Shown here: in pieces, positions 34,747 through 45,712 of the stretch | How the letters are laid out: each line of letters starts with the position of its first letter | How positions within the stretch are numbered: position 1 is the stretch's first letter | Origin: Polysphondylium violaceum | Taxonomy: Eukaryota; Evosea; Eumycetozoa; Dictyosteliales; Dictyosteliaceae | Length of the DNA stretch: 51,867 bases | Direction: 5' to 3' | Assembly (NCBI GenBank): GCA_000277445.1 | Contig: AJWJ01000112.1 | Span: 1-51,867, forward strand | Notes under the pieces: generated by a model | The model's database searches: none | Seen by the model: only the letters and a program-made list of their open reading frames with translations | What the model was told of the DNA's origin: nothing | Program-made: the position numbers and the translations under genes

Positions 34747-37714
34747 ATGGATACACTGTATTGTAAATGCTGTACACCACCCTATTTGTATAAATCACCT
34801 GTTTTTCTATCAGATTGTAATCATATATGTTGTAGAGAAACGGTTGTCTGTTTTAATGATGTGTATATATGTCCACTATGCAATATCGAAAACGACAGCA
34901 TAGAGGATGAAAACGACGACGTCACAGAGCTATTGGACAACATTGGCAAGTACCTGTCGGACAATGAATGCTTTTTACACAGTTTGCCCTACACACATGT
35001 ATGTCTTGACCACTGTGTATTGATGTGCAAAGACTGTATAGAGGATCACGAGTATAAGTGCAGTCTGCAGGCAGAAAAGATAGATATCAAGGTTCAAAAG
35101 AAAATTCTGCTTACAAAGGTAACGTCAGACTTGATAAAAGCAAATGCGTTGTTGGATCAAATGTATGACAATTATGTAATGTGCAGTAATCAACTCCAGC
35201 AGCAACAACATGAGGACGAAGGCTTGACAAAGTTTTTGGAATGCCTGTATAAAAAGGACTCCATAGAGTCGCGGAAAGCCCTGCTCAAAGAAATTGTCGA
35301 CTTGTTGCAGGCAAAAGCAAAGGAAAAGATTGGCCAAAACTATGTGGCCTTTCGATACTTTACAAACTTTACCTCTTCACTCGAGTCGATCAGACAGAGA
35401 AAGTTGTTTTTATTTGACACTCAGCTCAAACTCTATATCACTCAATGTTTGACGTCATCACCGTCGTTTTTTGAAAAGATTGACAGCATTTGCTGTGTGT
35501 TGGTGGCAAACGACTCGGAGCTCGTTGCTTCAAAAAAGGTTTATGAAGTTGCGGCAAAGATGGTGTTTGGCCCGATCGAAGAGGTGTCCAACAATTACGT
35601 CTACTTTAAATCTACAACCATGCACAGAGACAAGATAATTGTGCTTGCTTGTCCTTCAGCCAACACTATGTTTGGCGAATTTGCTCTTCATCTGTTGAGG
35701 GACTTTAAGCCCTCTTTGGCAGTATTGGTCGGCAGCTGTTCGGGTAAAAGAGGCGAGCAAATTTTATGTGATCTCTTGATTGCCACAGACATTGTAGAGT
35801 GTGGCGAGTGGTCGAGGGAAAACAAAGAGTTTTTGGAATGGCTGGAAAAGATTAAAATGAACTATTCCCACACAGACATTGAGGAATATCTTGTTCCAAT
35901 TCTCTCACAGTCTCTCACAGAGGAATACGTCATTCAGTGGCTTTCTCGTCTCATCTATGAAAGTGAAACCAACCCCGACGGATCAGATTGGCTAAAGAGC
36001 ATCAACTTCACAAAGACCCCTGGAGGTATTTCAAAGAATCCCGCTGTTTTAGAATTCATTCCCCCAAATCTTAAGCCTCTGGTCTTATTGCAAAACATGA
36101 GAAACACAAAGTTGATTACACCAGACAACAAGCCAAGCGAAAAGATGAAGACCGACATTGAAAGTGCACTCGAACTCTACGGAGAGTATCCTATCCCCCT
36201 AAACACATTTCTCAATCCTCATATTTATTATGGCACTTTTAAAAATGGAGAGTATGCTACATTTATTCAAGATACAACCGAAGAGATTGCAATCGATAGC
36301 GAAACACACGAGTTCTATCTCGTCACTCAGCTATTGGGCATTGATTCCATAAGTATTAAAGGTATATCACAACATGCAGACTCTGAATCCTTTAAAGAGA
36401 TCTTTTTTCCCTACAAACAATATTGTGTATTGTTATCTACTCTATTTAGTTTAAAAATCATCAAATCCCATTCATCTTTTCAAAAGAGTAAGTTTATTAT
36501 ATTATTTATTTTATATTAGCTATTCCTAACACTTTTAATAATATTAAACAGAAAAGTCACCTGGAGCTTCATCAATAGCATCATCTTTAAACTCATCACT
36601 AGGTTCATCATTGACTTCGTCATTAACTTCATCAATCGGGTCAAATCTAGTCGCATCATATGATCCAACTCAAACGACAACTACAACTACAATCAGAACA
36701 ATATCAAATAATCAAACAAAGTTTGAACCCATGATTGTTGAGCAACAAAATATAAAAACACCATCACCACCAACGGGCAGTAATATACTTCGTGATGCCA
36801 AAATCGATCCTTCAATTCTTACACCCAAAAAAGAAGAATCTTTATTGGAATCACCTACAACAACGACAGAACCAAAAGATCAATCTATAAAAGGAGTATT
36901 TGTAATGGGTGGCATTGGTAAAAGTACAATACTAAATTCTATTTTGGGACTATTAGAATTCAAATCTGGAATTTCATTGGATTTCAATACTAAACTCTAT
37001 AAAACAGAAAAAGATTATATCACTTATTTCGAGTGTCCCTATGATATAGAACTCTTGCAAGACCAAGATAAAATAGATTTATTCAACTTTTTACAGACAC
37101 ATAAATACAAACTTCTCTTTGTCGTCAATGATTCCAATGAACAAACTGTGGTGGACTTAATGAATGGCTCAATGAATCCTTATTTAAACCAAAACAACTA
37201 TGGAATTTTATACAACAATCTTGAATCAACTGATAAAATTAGACAGCTAATCAACGAAAATGATCCAAAATTAAAACCAAATAGTCTAACAATTCCATTC
37301 ATGTCCTCTATCGCAGATTTAGATAATAAACTAATGGATAAACAACCAACAGACTGTTTAGTTCAATTTATCAACTCAACGCTAGACTATCAATTCACCA
37401 GGGTTGGTAATAGTACAATTAAATTTGGTTTGGATAAACCATCGCCTCCAGTTCTATTTACAACGACAACAATAGAAGAAAGCAAAATTGTTTCAGAAGA
37501 ATTTGAACAAAATGAAATATATTTATACGCCCCAATTCCGATTGTTAAAAAAGTTAAAATTACTCAAGAACTAAACTCTACTTCCGTTTTTCAAGTATTC
37601 AAATACAACGATGGTGACGGAGAAAAAACAACCCGACAGCTTTATGAAGTCAAAGTTGAGCCAATTTCTGGATCTGAAAAAAGAGAAATTTTATCTGAAG
37701 AAATTATGAAATAA
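34747..37714 (+). CDS. RING/B-box - PNP-like - P-loop fusion protein
   Basis: Exons 34747..36487 and 36552..37714 (64-nt intron, phase 1), about 967 residues; first in-frame ATG at 34747. Residues 5-46 form a RING-like zinc site (C-x2-C, CNHICC, CPLC) with irregular spacing. Residues 75-107 form a B-box (CFLH, CLDH, CKDC, HEYKC). A helical segment follows. Residues about 245-575 resemble the purine nucleoside phosphorylase/nucleosidase fold: LVANDSE start, LVGSCSGKRGE, HIYYGTF and IKGISQHAD near the end, where active enzymes have GISDYAD. A Ser/Thr linker leads to a P-loop region with MGGIGKST near residue 700, whose later G motifs are degenerate. The G-like region shares YGILYNNL with the four downstream GTPase genes. 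TRIM-like zinc modules plus a PNP plus a P-loop domain look like a sensor protein; that role is inference. Confidence 0.75.
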
Positions 37715-37899
37715 GACCCCGACAATTTTTAAAGTTTTAAATACAAGAATAAACTATTGATCAATCAGAGCGCAGAACCTTCCCTCAATCTACTATCCAT
37801 ATCCATAAAGTTTTTATTTATTATTTTTTTTTTTTTTTTTTTAATTGCATGGTCTTAAGAAATATGAGTATCTATAGTTAATGGTATAAAGATAATAAA

Positions 37900-38601
37900 A
37901 TGAAGAGTTCCTTAAGATTGAATGAAGGGACAAAGTTAAATCTTGAAGGAAAATCTGTTTTTATTGTTGGTGATTCTAATCTCTTTGAATGGGTCTATAC
38001 TGAAAATCCAATAGATAATGAATTTCGTTATGTTTTTCAAACAGATTTACAAAATCAGATGGCAAATCTAAATGGGAAATATTGTGTAATTTTTATAATC
38101 ACTTTGGTATCTGATTTGGCAAATATCAATGGCATATTAAAAACGATTGTCAACATTAATACAAAAAATCAGGAACCTTTAAAATATGGTATTATTTACA
38201 ACAATCTATCTACACAAGACATCCAAAATTTGGAAGAAATTAATTATTTCCATACAACTCATTCTCTTTTGCTACAAAATCCCAAGTTTCTCCTGGTAGA
38301 GAGACTGGAAACGGAGTTGATTCCCTTGAAAATTATTTCATTTATCAATGAAATATTGAATACACCAACAACTCAAAATTCAAACAACATTGAAAAAAAT
38401 CCACCTCAAGATCAAAACTTTACACCATCTCTAATTCATTATGGAAGCAATAATGTAACATCCCTTATAGATAAAAAAATGGAAAATCTTTTGGATCCCA
38501 GAATAGAAAATTATATACACTCTGTCCCTGTATTGACCAAGTATAACATTTTGATTGTTGTGTCTGTAGTATATTTTCTATTTAGATGCTTTTTTATTTG
38601 A
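37900..38601 (+). CDS. pseudo-GTPase of the local AIG1-like family, tail-anchored
   Basis: 233 residues, one exon. It aligns with the neighbouring GTPases through GTKLNLEGKS near the start and KYGIIYNNLS...LLLQNPKFLLVERLE in the middle. Where they have GNPGSGKST it has GDSNLFEW, and no DTPG is present, so it should not bind GTP in the usual way. The last 20 residues (YNILIVVSVVYFLFRCFFI) are a C-terminal membrane anchor, as in several GIMAP proteins. It starts 185 bp after the fusion gene, same strand. A membrane-bound scaffold for the active GTPases is inference. Confidence 0.7.
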   Translation: MKSSLRLNEGTKLNLEGKSVFIVGDSNLFEWVYTENPIDNEFRYVFQTDLQNQMANLNGKYCVIFIITLVSDLANINGILKTIVNINTKNQEPLKYGIIYNNLSTQDIQNLEEINYFHTTHSLLLQNPKFLLVERLETELIPLKIISFINEILNTPTTQNSNNIEKNPPQDQNFTPSLIHYGSNNVTSLIDKKMENLLDPRIENYIHSVPVLTKYNILIVVSVVYFLFRCFFI

Positions 38602-38849
38602 ACTAATGAACTAGATATTTCCATCCCCTCCATATCTATTTAAATAAAATAATAATAAAATACAAATTCATATTTTTACTCAATCTCACCAAAGAGATTC
38701 CCTCGAAGAATCAGATTTGCCTATTTTTTAACATTATCTTTGAACCTTTTTTTTTAAGAACTCAAAAATTTTTTCAAAAAAATAAAATATAAATTTTTTA
38801 AATTAAATGAAATTATTGTTTGTTGTAATAATAAGAATAAGGGATAAGA

Positions 38850-39905
38850 ATGACAGAGATATTAAAAGGAACAAAGTTGGATTTAGATGAAGGCAGTATC
38901 ATTGATGCTATTGAAAATAGTAAGGTGATTATCAGCTTTTATGGTAACCCGGGTAGTGGTAAAAGTACGTTGTTGAATGCACTCAACCAAAAGGTGTATT
39001 TTACAAGCGGCATCTCATCCAATGGGTCTGGCGTCACATCGCATTCTACGATTGCAAGTGATTCAGGTATCACCTACATGGATACACCGGGGTTGTCAGA
39101 CCCTACTCGAAAGAAAGAGATCATTCAGGAGATACAAAACAGTTTGATAGAGAATAAAAACTACAAGATCGTGTTTTTGTGTACGTTGCATTCAGGCCGT
39201 TTGGCGCCTACCGATATGACAACCATAAACACGGTTTTGTCTGCGGTTCCTCAAGACATCAATATCTCTTATGGCATTATATATAATAAGCTTACACCGA
39301 GAATCATGAAAACCTTTCAAGAGAGTGACGAGTTGTCAAAGTTTCATAAAAATCTCCTGGATAGACAACCCTCCCATGTACTACTTTTAGAAAGACTAGA
39401 TGAACTCGAGGATGCCGAGGACAAAGTATGCGAGAATCAAGCATTTGTAGACAAGATCAGACAGTTTATCCAACAACTCCAATACTCTGAGTTGAAAAAT
39501 GTTCAGCAAATTAAATCGGAAAACTATGATCAAATGGTATTGGACCTGGAATCGAAATATTCTGAGCTACTCAAAGAAAAGGAAAGGGAAATAGAAAAAC
39601 TCAGACAAGAGACAGAATTAAAATTAAAAAACACCATTGTTGGTATTAGAGAAGAGATTAGACATGATAAAGAACAATACAACAAAGACTGTGGCCATGT
39701 TAGAACAGAGAAATCATTTTACAGATGGAAACCAGTGACATTAAAGTATAAATTATTTAAAACCATGGAAAAAACAACTACGTTCAAGAGAATCATAACC
39801 ACAAAAGCCAGTGGACAAGAAACTATAAGTGAATGGGAGGCGATCTCTGTCAGTGAAATTGATGTAAAATCTTGGGAGCAACAAGATAAATCTCAGGGAT
39901 GGTAA
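38850..39905 (+). CDS. AIG1/GIMAP-like GTPase, intact G motifs
   Basis: 351 residues, one exon. G1 is GNPGSGKST, G2 probably SGVTSHST, G3 MDTPGLSD, and G4 is at YNKL. The pattern FTSGISSNGSGVT...DTPGLSD matches the AIG1/GIMAP and Toc-like branch of TRAFAC GTPases. After the G domain comes a conserved FHKNLL...LLLERLDELED, then a coiled coil (about residues 225-280) and a C-terminal segment rich in Thr and aromatic residues. No membrane anchor is present. GIMAP-type GTPases assemble on membranes in immune cells of vertebrates and plants; the amoeba role is unknown. Confidence 0.8.
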   Translation: MTEILKGTKLDLDEGSIIDAIENSKVIISFYGNPGSGKSTLLNALNQKVYFTSGISSNGSGVTSHSTIASDSGITYMDTPGLSDPTRKKEIIQEIQNSLIENKNYKIVFLCTLHSGRLAPTDMTTINTVLSAVPQDINISYGIIYNKLTPRIMKTFQESDELSKFHKNLLDRQPSHVLLLERLDELEDAEDKVCENQAFVDKIRQFIQQLQYSELKNVQQIKSENYDQMVLDLESKYSELLKEKEREIEKLRQETELKLKNTIVGIREEIRHDKEQYNKDCGHVRTEKSFYRWKPVTLKYKLFKTMEKTTTFKRIITTKASGQETISEWEAISVSEIDVKSWEQQDKSQGW

Positions 39906-40208
39906 TAATAAAATATTCAATACTTTTTTTTAAAATTTGTTGCTTTCCATCATCCTATTTTACTGTCTTAATCCATCATTGTTGATCAAGAGTGTTTAAA
40001 AAACTCAAACTTGAAATAAAGAATGGCTTCTATTTAAGAGATCTTTGAGTAGGAGTAAGATTGATTCCTTTTTTTTTTTGCCCCACATCCTTTTTAAATT
40101 TCAATTTTTTCACTTTTTTCAATAAACTATTTAAATTAATAAAAATGAATTTATTGAAATTTTTTATTAATTTTAAAAAAATTATTATTACTCCTTTAAA
40201 CTAGAGTG
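39906..40208. other. intergenic region in the GTPase cluster
   Basis: 303 bp of AT-rich DNA with T-runs, the likely promoter of the next paralogue. No gene seen. Confidence 0.5.
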
Positions 40209-41330
40209 ATGGGATCTATGTTGAATGATGATATTGAGGTAGATCAATCAGGCACCGTACCAATAATTGGTGATACTATTGCTTTTTTTGGTAAGTTGAT
40301 AAATACGAACTCTTCAAAAAATACAAAAATATTGATATTAAAATCAACAATAGGCAATCCTGGCAGTGAACTATCTAGTTTGTTAAATATATTATTTGGT
40401 TCAACGATTTTTACACCATCCAATATACTAGCTCATGGTGGCTTGGCTACACAGACACATACTGTTGGTTATAGCATCTTTACTTCTAATCTATTATATG
40501 GGGCCGGTGAGAAAATTAAAGAGGGTTTAAAAGAAAACTTGAATTATAAAGCCGTTTTCGTGTTTAATCCAGAGGGATACTCTATAAATGACGAGCTAAG
40601 TACTATAAATATGATTTTAAACTCTCTCAATAAGGATGAAAGAAGAAAACTCTACTATGCAATCATATATACTAAAGTCTCACCGGTTGTAAAAGAGTCC
40701 TGGAAGAAAGATGGCATACTTGCCATTCAACATAAACAACAACTATTACTACAACCAAAAAAGTACACCATATTGGAGAGATTAGAAGAGCCTATCGATA
40801 ATTCTCCTTTCAAAAAAACATTAAAAGAATTTATTAAATCGTTCTCCCCAAGTACATTCCCAAAGAAAAACATTAGAGACCTAAATCCAGTTTTGTATGA
40901 TAAGATATGTGCACATTACGATAAAAAAGTTTTCCAACTAGAACAAGAGATCATCAATTTGAAAAAAATCCTTAGTTCTCTTGATGATAACTCTATTAAA
41001 CTTTCTTATGAAGAATCTACAATGGAAATCGAACATGGTGTACGTGTATATGGCAGCATTAGATATGAAACCACTTTTCGAAAAATCATTCCAGAAAGAA
41101 AAACAATTCGGGAATTGAGAGTTATCAATAGAATCACTCACTACAATAGATTCATAATTTTTAGAGGAACTGGAATTGAACTCCCCCAACGCCAAGAACT
41201 CTATAAAACTGAAAAACTAATATCAACAGAGGATGTGGAAATTCATAGCGAATTTACATTTGAACATTTTAATAAGTTGTATGAAATTATTTTAATCATA
41301 TTTTTTTATTTCCTCAATTGTTATCAATAA
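40209..41330 (+). CDS. pseudo-GTPase paralogue with in-frame intron
   Basis: A 63-nt intron (40291..40353, GTAAGT...AATAG) is predicted because its removal yields IAFFGNPGS, matching the paralogues. As 63 is a multiple of three the frame also reads through, giving 373 residues unspliced and 352 spliced. The P-loop is GNPGSELSS in place of GNPGSGKST, so the Lys and Ser/Thr that hold nucleotide are lost, and G3 is absent. Conserved IIYTKVS and YTILERLEE remain. The C-terminal domain RYETTFRKIIPER...STEDVEIHSEF is nearly the same as in the next gene, and a hydrophobic tail ends the protein. It is likely a non-hydrolysing partner. Confidence 0.7.
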   Translation: MGSMLNDDIEVDQSGTVPIIGDTIAFFGKLINTNSSKNTKILILKSTIGNPGSELSSLLNILFGSTIFTPSNILAHGGLATQTHTVGYSIFTSNLLYGAGEKIKEGLKENLNYKAVFVFNPEGYSINDELSTINMILNSLNKDERRKLYYAIIYTKVSPVVKESWKKDGILAIQHKQQLLLQPKKYTILERLEEPIDNSPFKKTLKEFIKSFSPSTFPKKNIRDLNPVLYDKICAHYDKKVFQLEQEIINLKKILSSLDDNSIKLSYEESTMEIEHGVRVYGSIRYETTFRKIIPERKTIRELRVINRITHYNRFIIFRGTGIELPQRQELYKTEKLISTEDVEIHSEFTFEHFNKLYEIILIIFFYFLNCYQ

Positions 41331-41529
41331 AAAATACCAATTATTTATTTATTAAAAAAATGGCTAACATAGAATTTAAGATCTTAAAAAAACAATTTAC
41401 CACAGTGCCACTAAGAAATAAAAATAAGTTTGAGAAAATTAATTTTAAAAAAAAAAAAATACATGATTTTTTTTCGACATAAATAATCTTTGTTTTCACA
41501 TGCACTAGATATAAACACTCAACAAAAAC

Positions 41530-42677
41530 ATGGATGGGTCTCTTTTAAATGGCTCTGTGTTGGATGATATTGAAGTAGAAAGACCAGGCACAATACCAGT
41601 GATTGGTGATATGATTAGGTTTTTTTGGTAAGCTTCATATAGACAGACACTAATGCAAAGATGAGAAACTTGCTAATCTATATTAATATGATAAAAATAA
41701 TCACAGGTAATGCTGGAAGAGGAAAATCAACATTGTTAAATATATTGGTTGAGTCTAATGTATTTCACTCATCGATATCTACCGATGGCTCGGGTGTAAC
41801 TAAACATGCCCAAGTCTATAGTATCGGTAATAGCAAGTTTATCGATAGTCCAGGACTAAATGATGCCCATGATAAAAGACGTGCAGCCAAAGAGATTAAA
41901 AAGTGCTTACAGGAAAACATAAATTACAAGGTTGTGTTTGTCTGTAATCTAGAGAGTGGCCGTATCAATGATGAGTTAACCACTGTAAATATCATTTTAA
42001 ACGCTATTGATATGGATAAAAGAAATCTCTACTATGGGATCATATACAACAATGTCTCGAAGGGTGTAAAGGACCTGTACGAGAAAAATGGTGCACTCCT
42101 TGATATCCATCTCAGACAGCTACCTGTACCACCACGAGAATATGTCATATTGGAGAGACTGGGAGAGTTGGAAGAGGGCGATAATGTCTTATCATCGAAT
42201 CAATCATTCAACTATAGATTAAAAAAGTTTATTGATTCATTCTCACCGACTACGTTCCCAAAGAATAGTATTAAGGACATTGATCCAGACACATATGACC
42301 AAATATTTACCGAACTCGAGAAAAGGTTCTACGACTATGTTCAAGAGAAAGAAGAAGAGATCAGAATTCTTAAGCAAGAGGTAGAAACCAAACTGAATCA
42401 GTCTATTAAATCTATTTTCGAAGAATATAAACAAGAGGTTGAAAAGGGCATAAAAAAAGATGGTGTCGTTAGATATGAAACCACATTTAGAAAAGTCATT
42501 CCAGAGAGAATCACCGTTCAACAAAAAAGAGTAGTTGATCAAACAACATATTACAAAAGATTAAAAATTATAAAATGCAATGACACCATTGAATACACTG
42601 CATGGGCTGAATACAACAAGATGGAAACTGAAATATCTATAGAAGATGTAGAAATCCATAGCGAATTTTCATTGTAA
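41530..42677 (+). CDS. AIG1-like GTPase paralogue, first exon out of phase by one base
   Basis: The frame from 41661 gives 338 residues with G1 GNAGRGKST, G3 DSPGLND and YNNVS, so the GTPase core is intact. Upstream, 41530..41627 encodes MDGSLLNGSVLDDIEVE...IGDMIRFF, clearly the same start as the previous gene (MGSMLNDDIEVD...IGDTIAFF). A GTAAGC donor at 41628 and an ACAG acceptor at 41706 mirror the intron of that gene. The T-run before the donor has seven T after AGG, which leaves phase 2 where phase 1 is needed. It is either an assembly error in the homopolymer or a real frameshift bypassed by the ATG at 41661. Coiled coil and C-terminal domain as in its neighbour. Confidence 0.7.
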
Positions 42678-42940
42678 TCAATCAACAGCTCAACAACAAT
42701 ACCATTATTGTAATCAACATATATATCTGTACAAATACTTTCAAAATGACTCACACTCGTGTGTAAAGCAGTGTAAATAAAATATCTCTTTGAGAAGCCA
42801 ATTGACCCTATTGATGCTGCCTGTGTGACAACAGAAAAGGTTTAGGAAAAAGAATCAAATGAAATAATATCTATGATATTTTTTAAAATTTTTACTCACA
42901 ACGATTAAGGTCAGTGTATCAATCACTTTAGATTTATAGA

Positions 42941-43646
42941 ATGGATCAAATAGGTAGTAATAGTTTAAAAGACATTGAAAATGAATGTTTAAAAGAACAA
43001 CAAAAGGCATTTGGCTCTCAGATCATAGACTTAAACTCATTTGCTACAATATCTAATTGGATAGATAATACAAAATCTACTCAATTTGAATTACTATATC
43101 GTGTAAATATCACCTATGAATAAATATGTATGTGTTATATATTCTAATCCTAGAGTCTAATCTTTTTTATAGGCATCAGAACATTCATTTTCAATATCAT
43201 CATTTCATGAAATATGTGATAACAAAGGACCAACCATAACAATTATAGAGACAACAAAAGGCGATATATTTGGTGGATACAATAGTACCTCTTGGAACGG
43301 TGCAAATGGCACTCGAGGTTATTTTGGCGGCAATGATAAATGTTTTATCTTTACATTGGTCAATAAGAATAATATAAAGCCAACAATGTACAAAAACAAT
43401 TCAAATCAGAGATACGTATACAATCACAACATCTGTGGACCATCCTTTGGAGACGATATATCTATATATCAACAAGATTCCTCTGAGGATGGCACACAAG
43501 ATAAAGGCTTTGAATCAATTATAGGAGAACAATCATTCCCTTGTGATTACTCTGACACACTAGATGGTAATGGTGAAGGTAAACTGACCTTAACACAATC
43601 TGAAAGATTTACTATTAAAGATTACGAAGTATTTAAAGTACAGTAA
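42941..43646 (+). CDS. TLDc-domain protein, 2 exons
   Basis: Exons 42941..43102 and 43173..43646 (70-nt intron, phase 0), 211 residues. The exon junction rebuilds the TLDc hallmark LLYR|ASEHSFSISSFHEICDNKGPT. TITIIETTKGDIFGGY, NDKCFIFTL and GPSFGDDI follow in the family order, with a final FTIKDYEVF. TLDc proteins protect against oxidative damage and, in several cases, bind the V-ATPase and cause its disassembly. There is only a short N-terminal extension and no other domain. It is the last plus-strand gene of the GTPase run, 263 bp after the preceding one. Confidence 0.9.
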
Positions 43647-43703
43647 TCATTCTTCCACATATGTATCCTTGAAATAAATTTATATACAGCACAAATTGTT
43701 TAT

Positions 43704-45074
43704 TTACTCTGAAATCTTTAAAAACTCTATTGTATTGTTTAATTTACCAATGACTATCATCTTTTCACTATTATTTTCAACATCACCAATTGATAATGTA
43801 TGAATCCAATCATCTGTTTTATATTCTGTGATCATCTGAATAATTTATAAAGCAAATGTAAATTAATAACTGTTCTGCCACCACTACATCTAGTATTATC
43901 GCTGTTACCATGACTTACATTTCTATCTTTTAATACCTTTAATGAATTAAAATTACCAGTACAAAATAAATAATCTACAATTATCTTTTTTCCAGAAATA
44001 AAAAGTGAATCTGAATTATCACTATCACTATCTTCATCGTTACTATTACTATTATTGTTATCTTCTTTTTTTATATCAGATGTATTTAGTTTGAGCAATG
44101 AAGTAATAGGATATCCAATTTGACAGTAGAGGTCCAATTTAAAATCATCATGCAATATATATACAAATCCATTTTCACAACCAAGGGCAATCTGTTTATC
44201 TGATGAATACCTTGAATCAAAATAACCCACGCACATCTAAGTACACAACACACATAAGAATTAGTATTAGAGCTGTACCTAGGAGGGGAAGATTATAACT
44301 ATACATACACAATTTACAGGACTTGGGGTTGGTATTGAGCACAAGGTTTTACCTTGATCTATTATATGTACAAAACAAGTATTTTCAGAAACAATTAGAA
44401 AACTAAAATCATTGTTAAATGAATCTAAACCTTTGACAGATTTAATTTGAACTACACTCTTGTATTCACTCGTGCCACCACTACCCAAACCCTCACTATT
44501 GATTTGATGTTGTCTATAGAGTTCAAGATTATCTCTACTGTCTCTTAATACATCACTCTGTGAGAGTGTATCTATAATTGCACTCGTCAATGGTAACTGA
44601 TATTTCCATAACAATGGTTGATGAGGTTTCATTGTAGATATAATACCATTATTATTACCTACAGCTATACAAAAATCATTATCTATGTTTATCATTAATA
44701 TTTACTTGTAACCAACATCAACTCTTATAACACTTACTACTGGACTGATGAGTAACAATTGAAGTAACACTACCGTTGAGAGTGTCTTTATATAATATTT
44801 GATGATTTGAAAATATAATAACATTTCCACTATTATCACCACTGATGATATCAATACTACCAAACCTAGTTGTATCAAACAACTCTAGATGTTGTATAGC
44901 ACCAGCCTTTGTCTCTAATGTTTCTACTTCATTTTTATTTAAATAAACTCTAATCTTTCCATCGACACCACCAATCAATAGATGTTTATTTGTACTTTTG
45001 AATATTTCACCAACTATCAATACATTAAAATCATATTCAATTTCTTTTCTATATATACTTTTTATATCCAACAT
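43704..45074 (-). CDS. beta-propeller-like protein, 4 exons
   Basis: Exons 45074..44738, 44682..44309, 44236..43919 and 43835..43704, phases consistent, 386 residues. It has repeating strands of the type HLLIGGVDGKIRVYLN, IISGDNSGNVIIF, FCIAVGNNNGIIST, IALGCENGFVYILHD and MIVIGKLNNTIEFL, spaced as blades of a WD40/FG-GAP propeller. An acidic Asn/Ser/Asp insert lies in the third exon. Length and blade style recall KICSTOR propeller subunits (ITFG2, kaptin), but I could not match diagnostic residues, so the family is open. It converges with the TLDc gene (57 bp between stops). Confidence 0.7.
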
Positions 45075-45312
45075 TATATGATTACTATACCATTATATAT
45101 AGACAATGATTATGGAGAAATGAAAAAAAAGATGATCTCTATTTTTTTAAATTTTTTTCGAAAAAAAGATAAATGATGAACTTAAAAGGAAATGAAAAGA
45201 TTTTTTTAAAAAAAATAAAGAAAAACATAGAGATAGTATTTAAAATAAATAAATATGTACAAATAGTTTATAATTATATTATTATTATTATAATTTATTA
45301 ATAATAAATAAT

Positions 45313-45705
45313 TTAATAGAAGAAACCGAGGATTTTACCACCAGTGTGTCTCTTTTTGCATTCTTCGTGATCCATGATACCGAGGGAGGTGGTAAGGACG
45401 ATATGACCGAATTGACGGGATGGGAGGAGTTGTTGAGTCCAGTTTTCGATTTCGTCGATGGTGACATCGAAACGTGGGGAGACGACACCACATTTGTTGA
45501 TACGACCGATTAAGTCAATGACGATTTTACCGGATCTGTGGTCATCGATGATTTCGAATTCACCAATGTATCTCTTGGCCATCATAACTTGTAAGAATTT
45601 GATGATGACTTTTGAGGATGGTCTGACCATAACTTGACGTTTACCTTTTCTTTCGGCATTGACGATGGAGTTTAAGCAATCGGATAAGACGGAGATTCTG
45701 ACCAT
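45313..45705 (-). CDS. rps15a: ribosomal protein uS8 (S15a)
   Basis: 130 residues, the same length as animal S15a, and close throughout: [61 protein letters not shown] and a C-terminal [11 protein letters not shown]. The protein is part of the 40S platform. A 578-nt 5'-UTR intron is inferred upstream (listed separately). The coding part itself is uninterrupted. Confidence 0.97.
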   Translation of the reverse strand: MVRISVLSDCLNSIVNAERKGKRQVMVRPSSKVIIKFLQVMMAKRYIGEFEIIDDHRSGKIVIDLIGRINKCGVVSPRFDVTIDEIENWTQQLLPSRQFGHIVLTTSLGIMDHEECKKRHTGGKILGFFY

Positions 45706-45712
45706 TTTTTAT

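Noticed and set aside
43704-45074. Naming the propeller protein kaptin or ITFG2
   Set aside because: Only the general blade pattern agrees; diagnostic residues could not be matched by eye.
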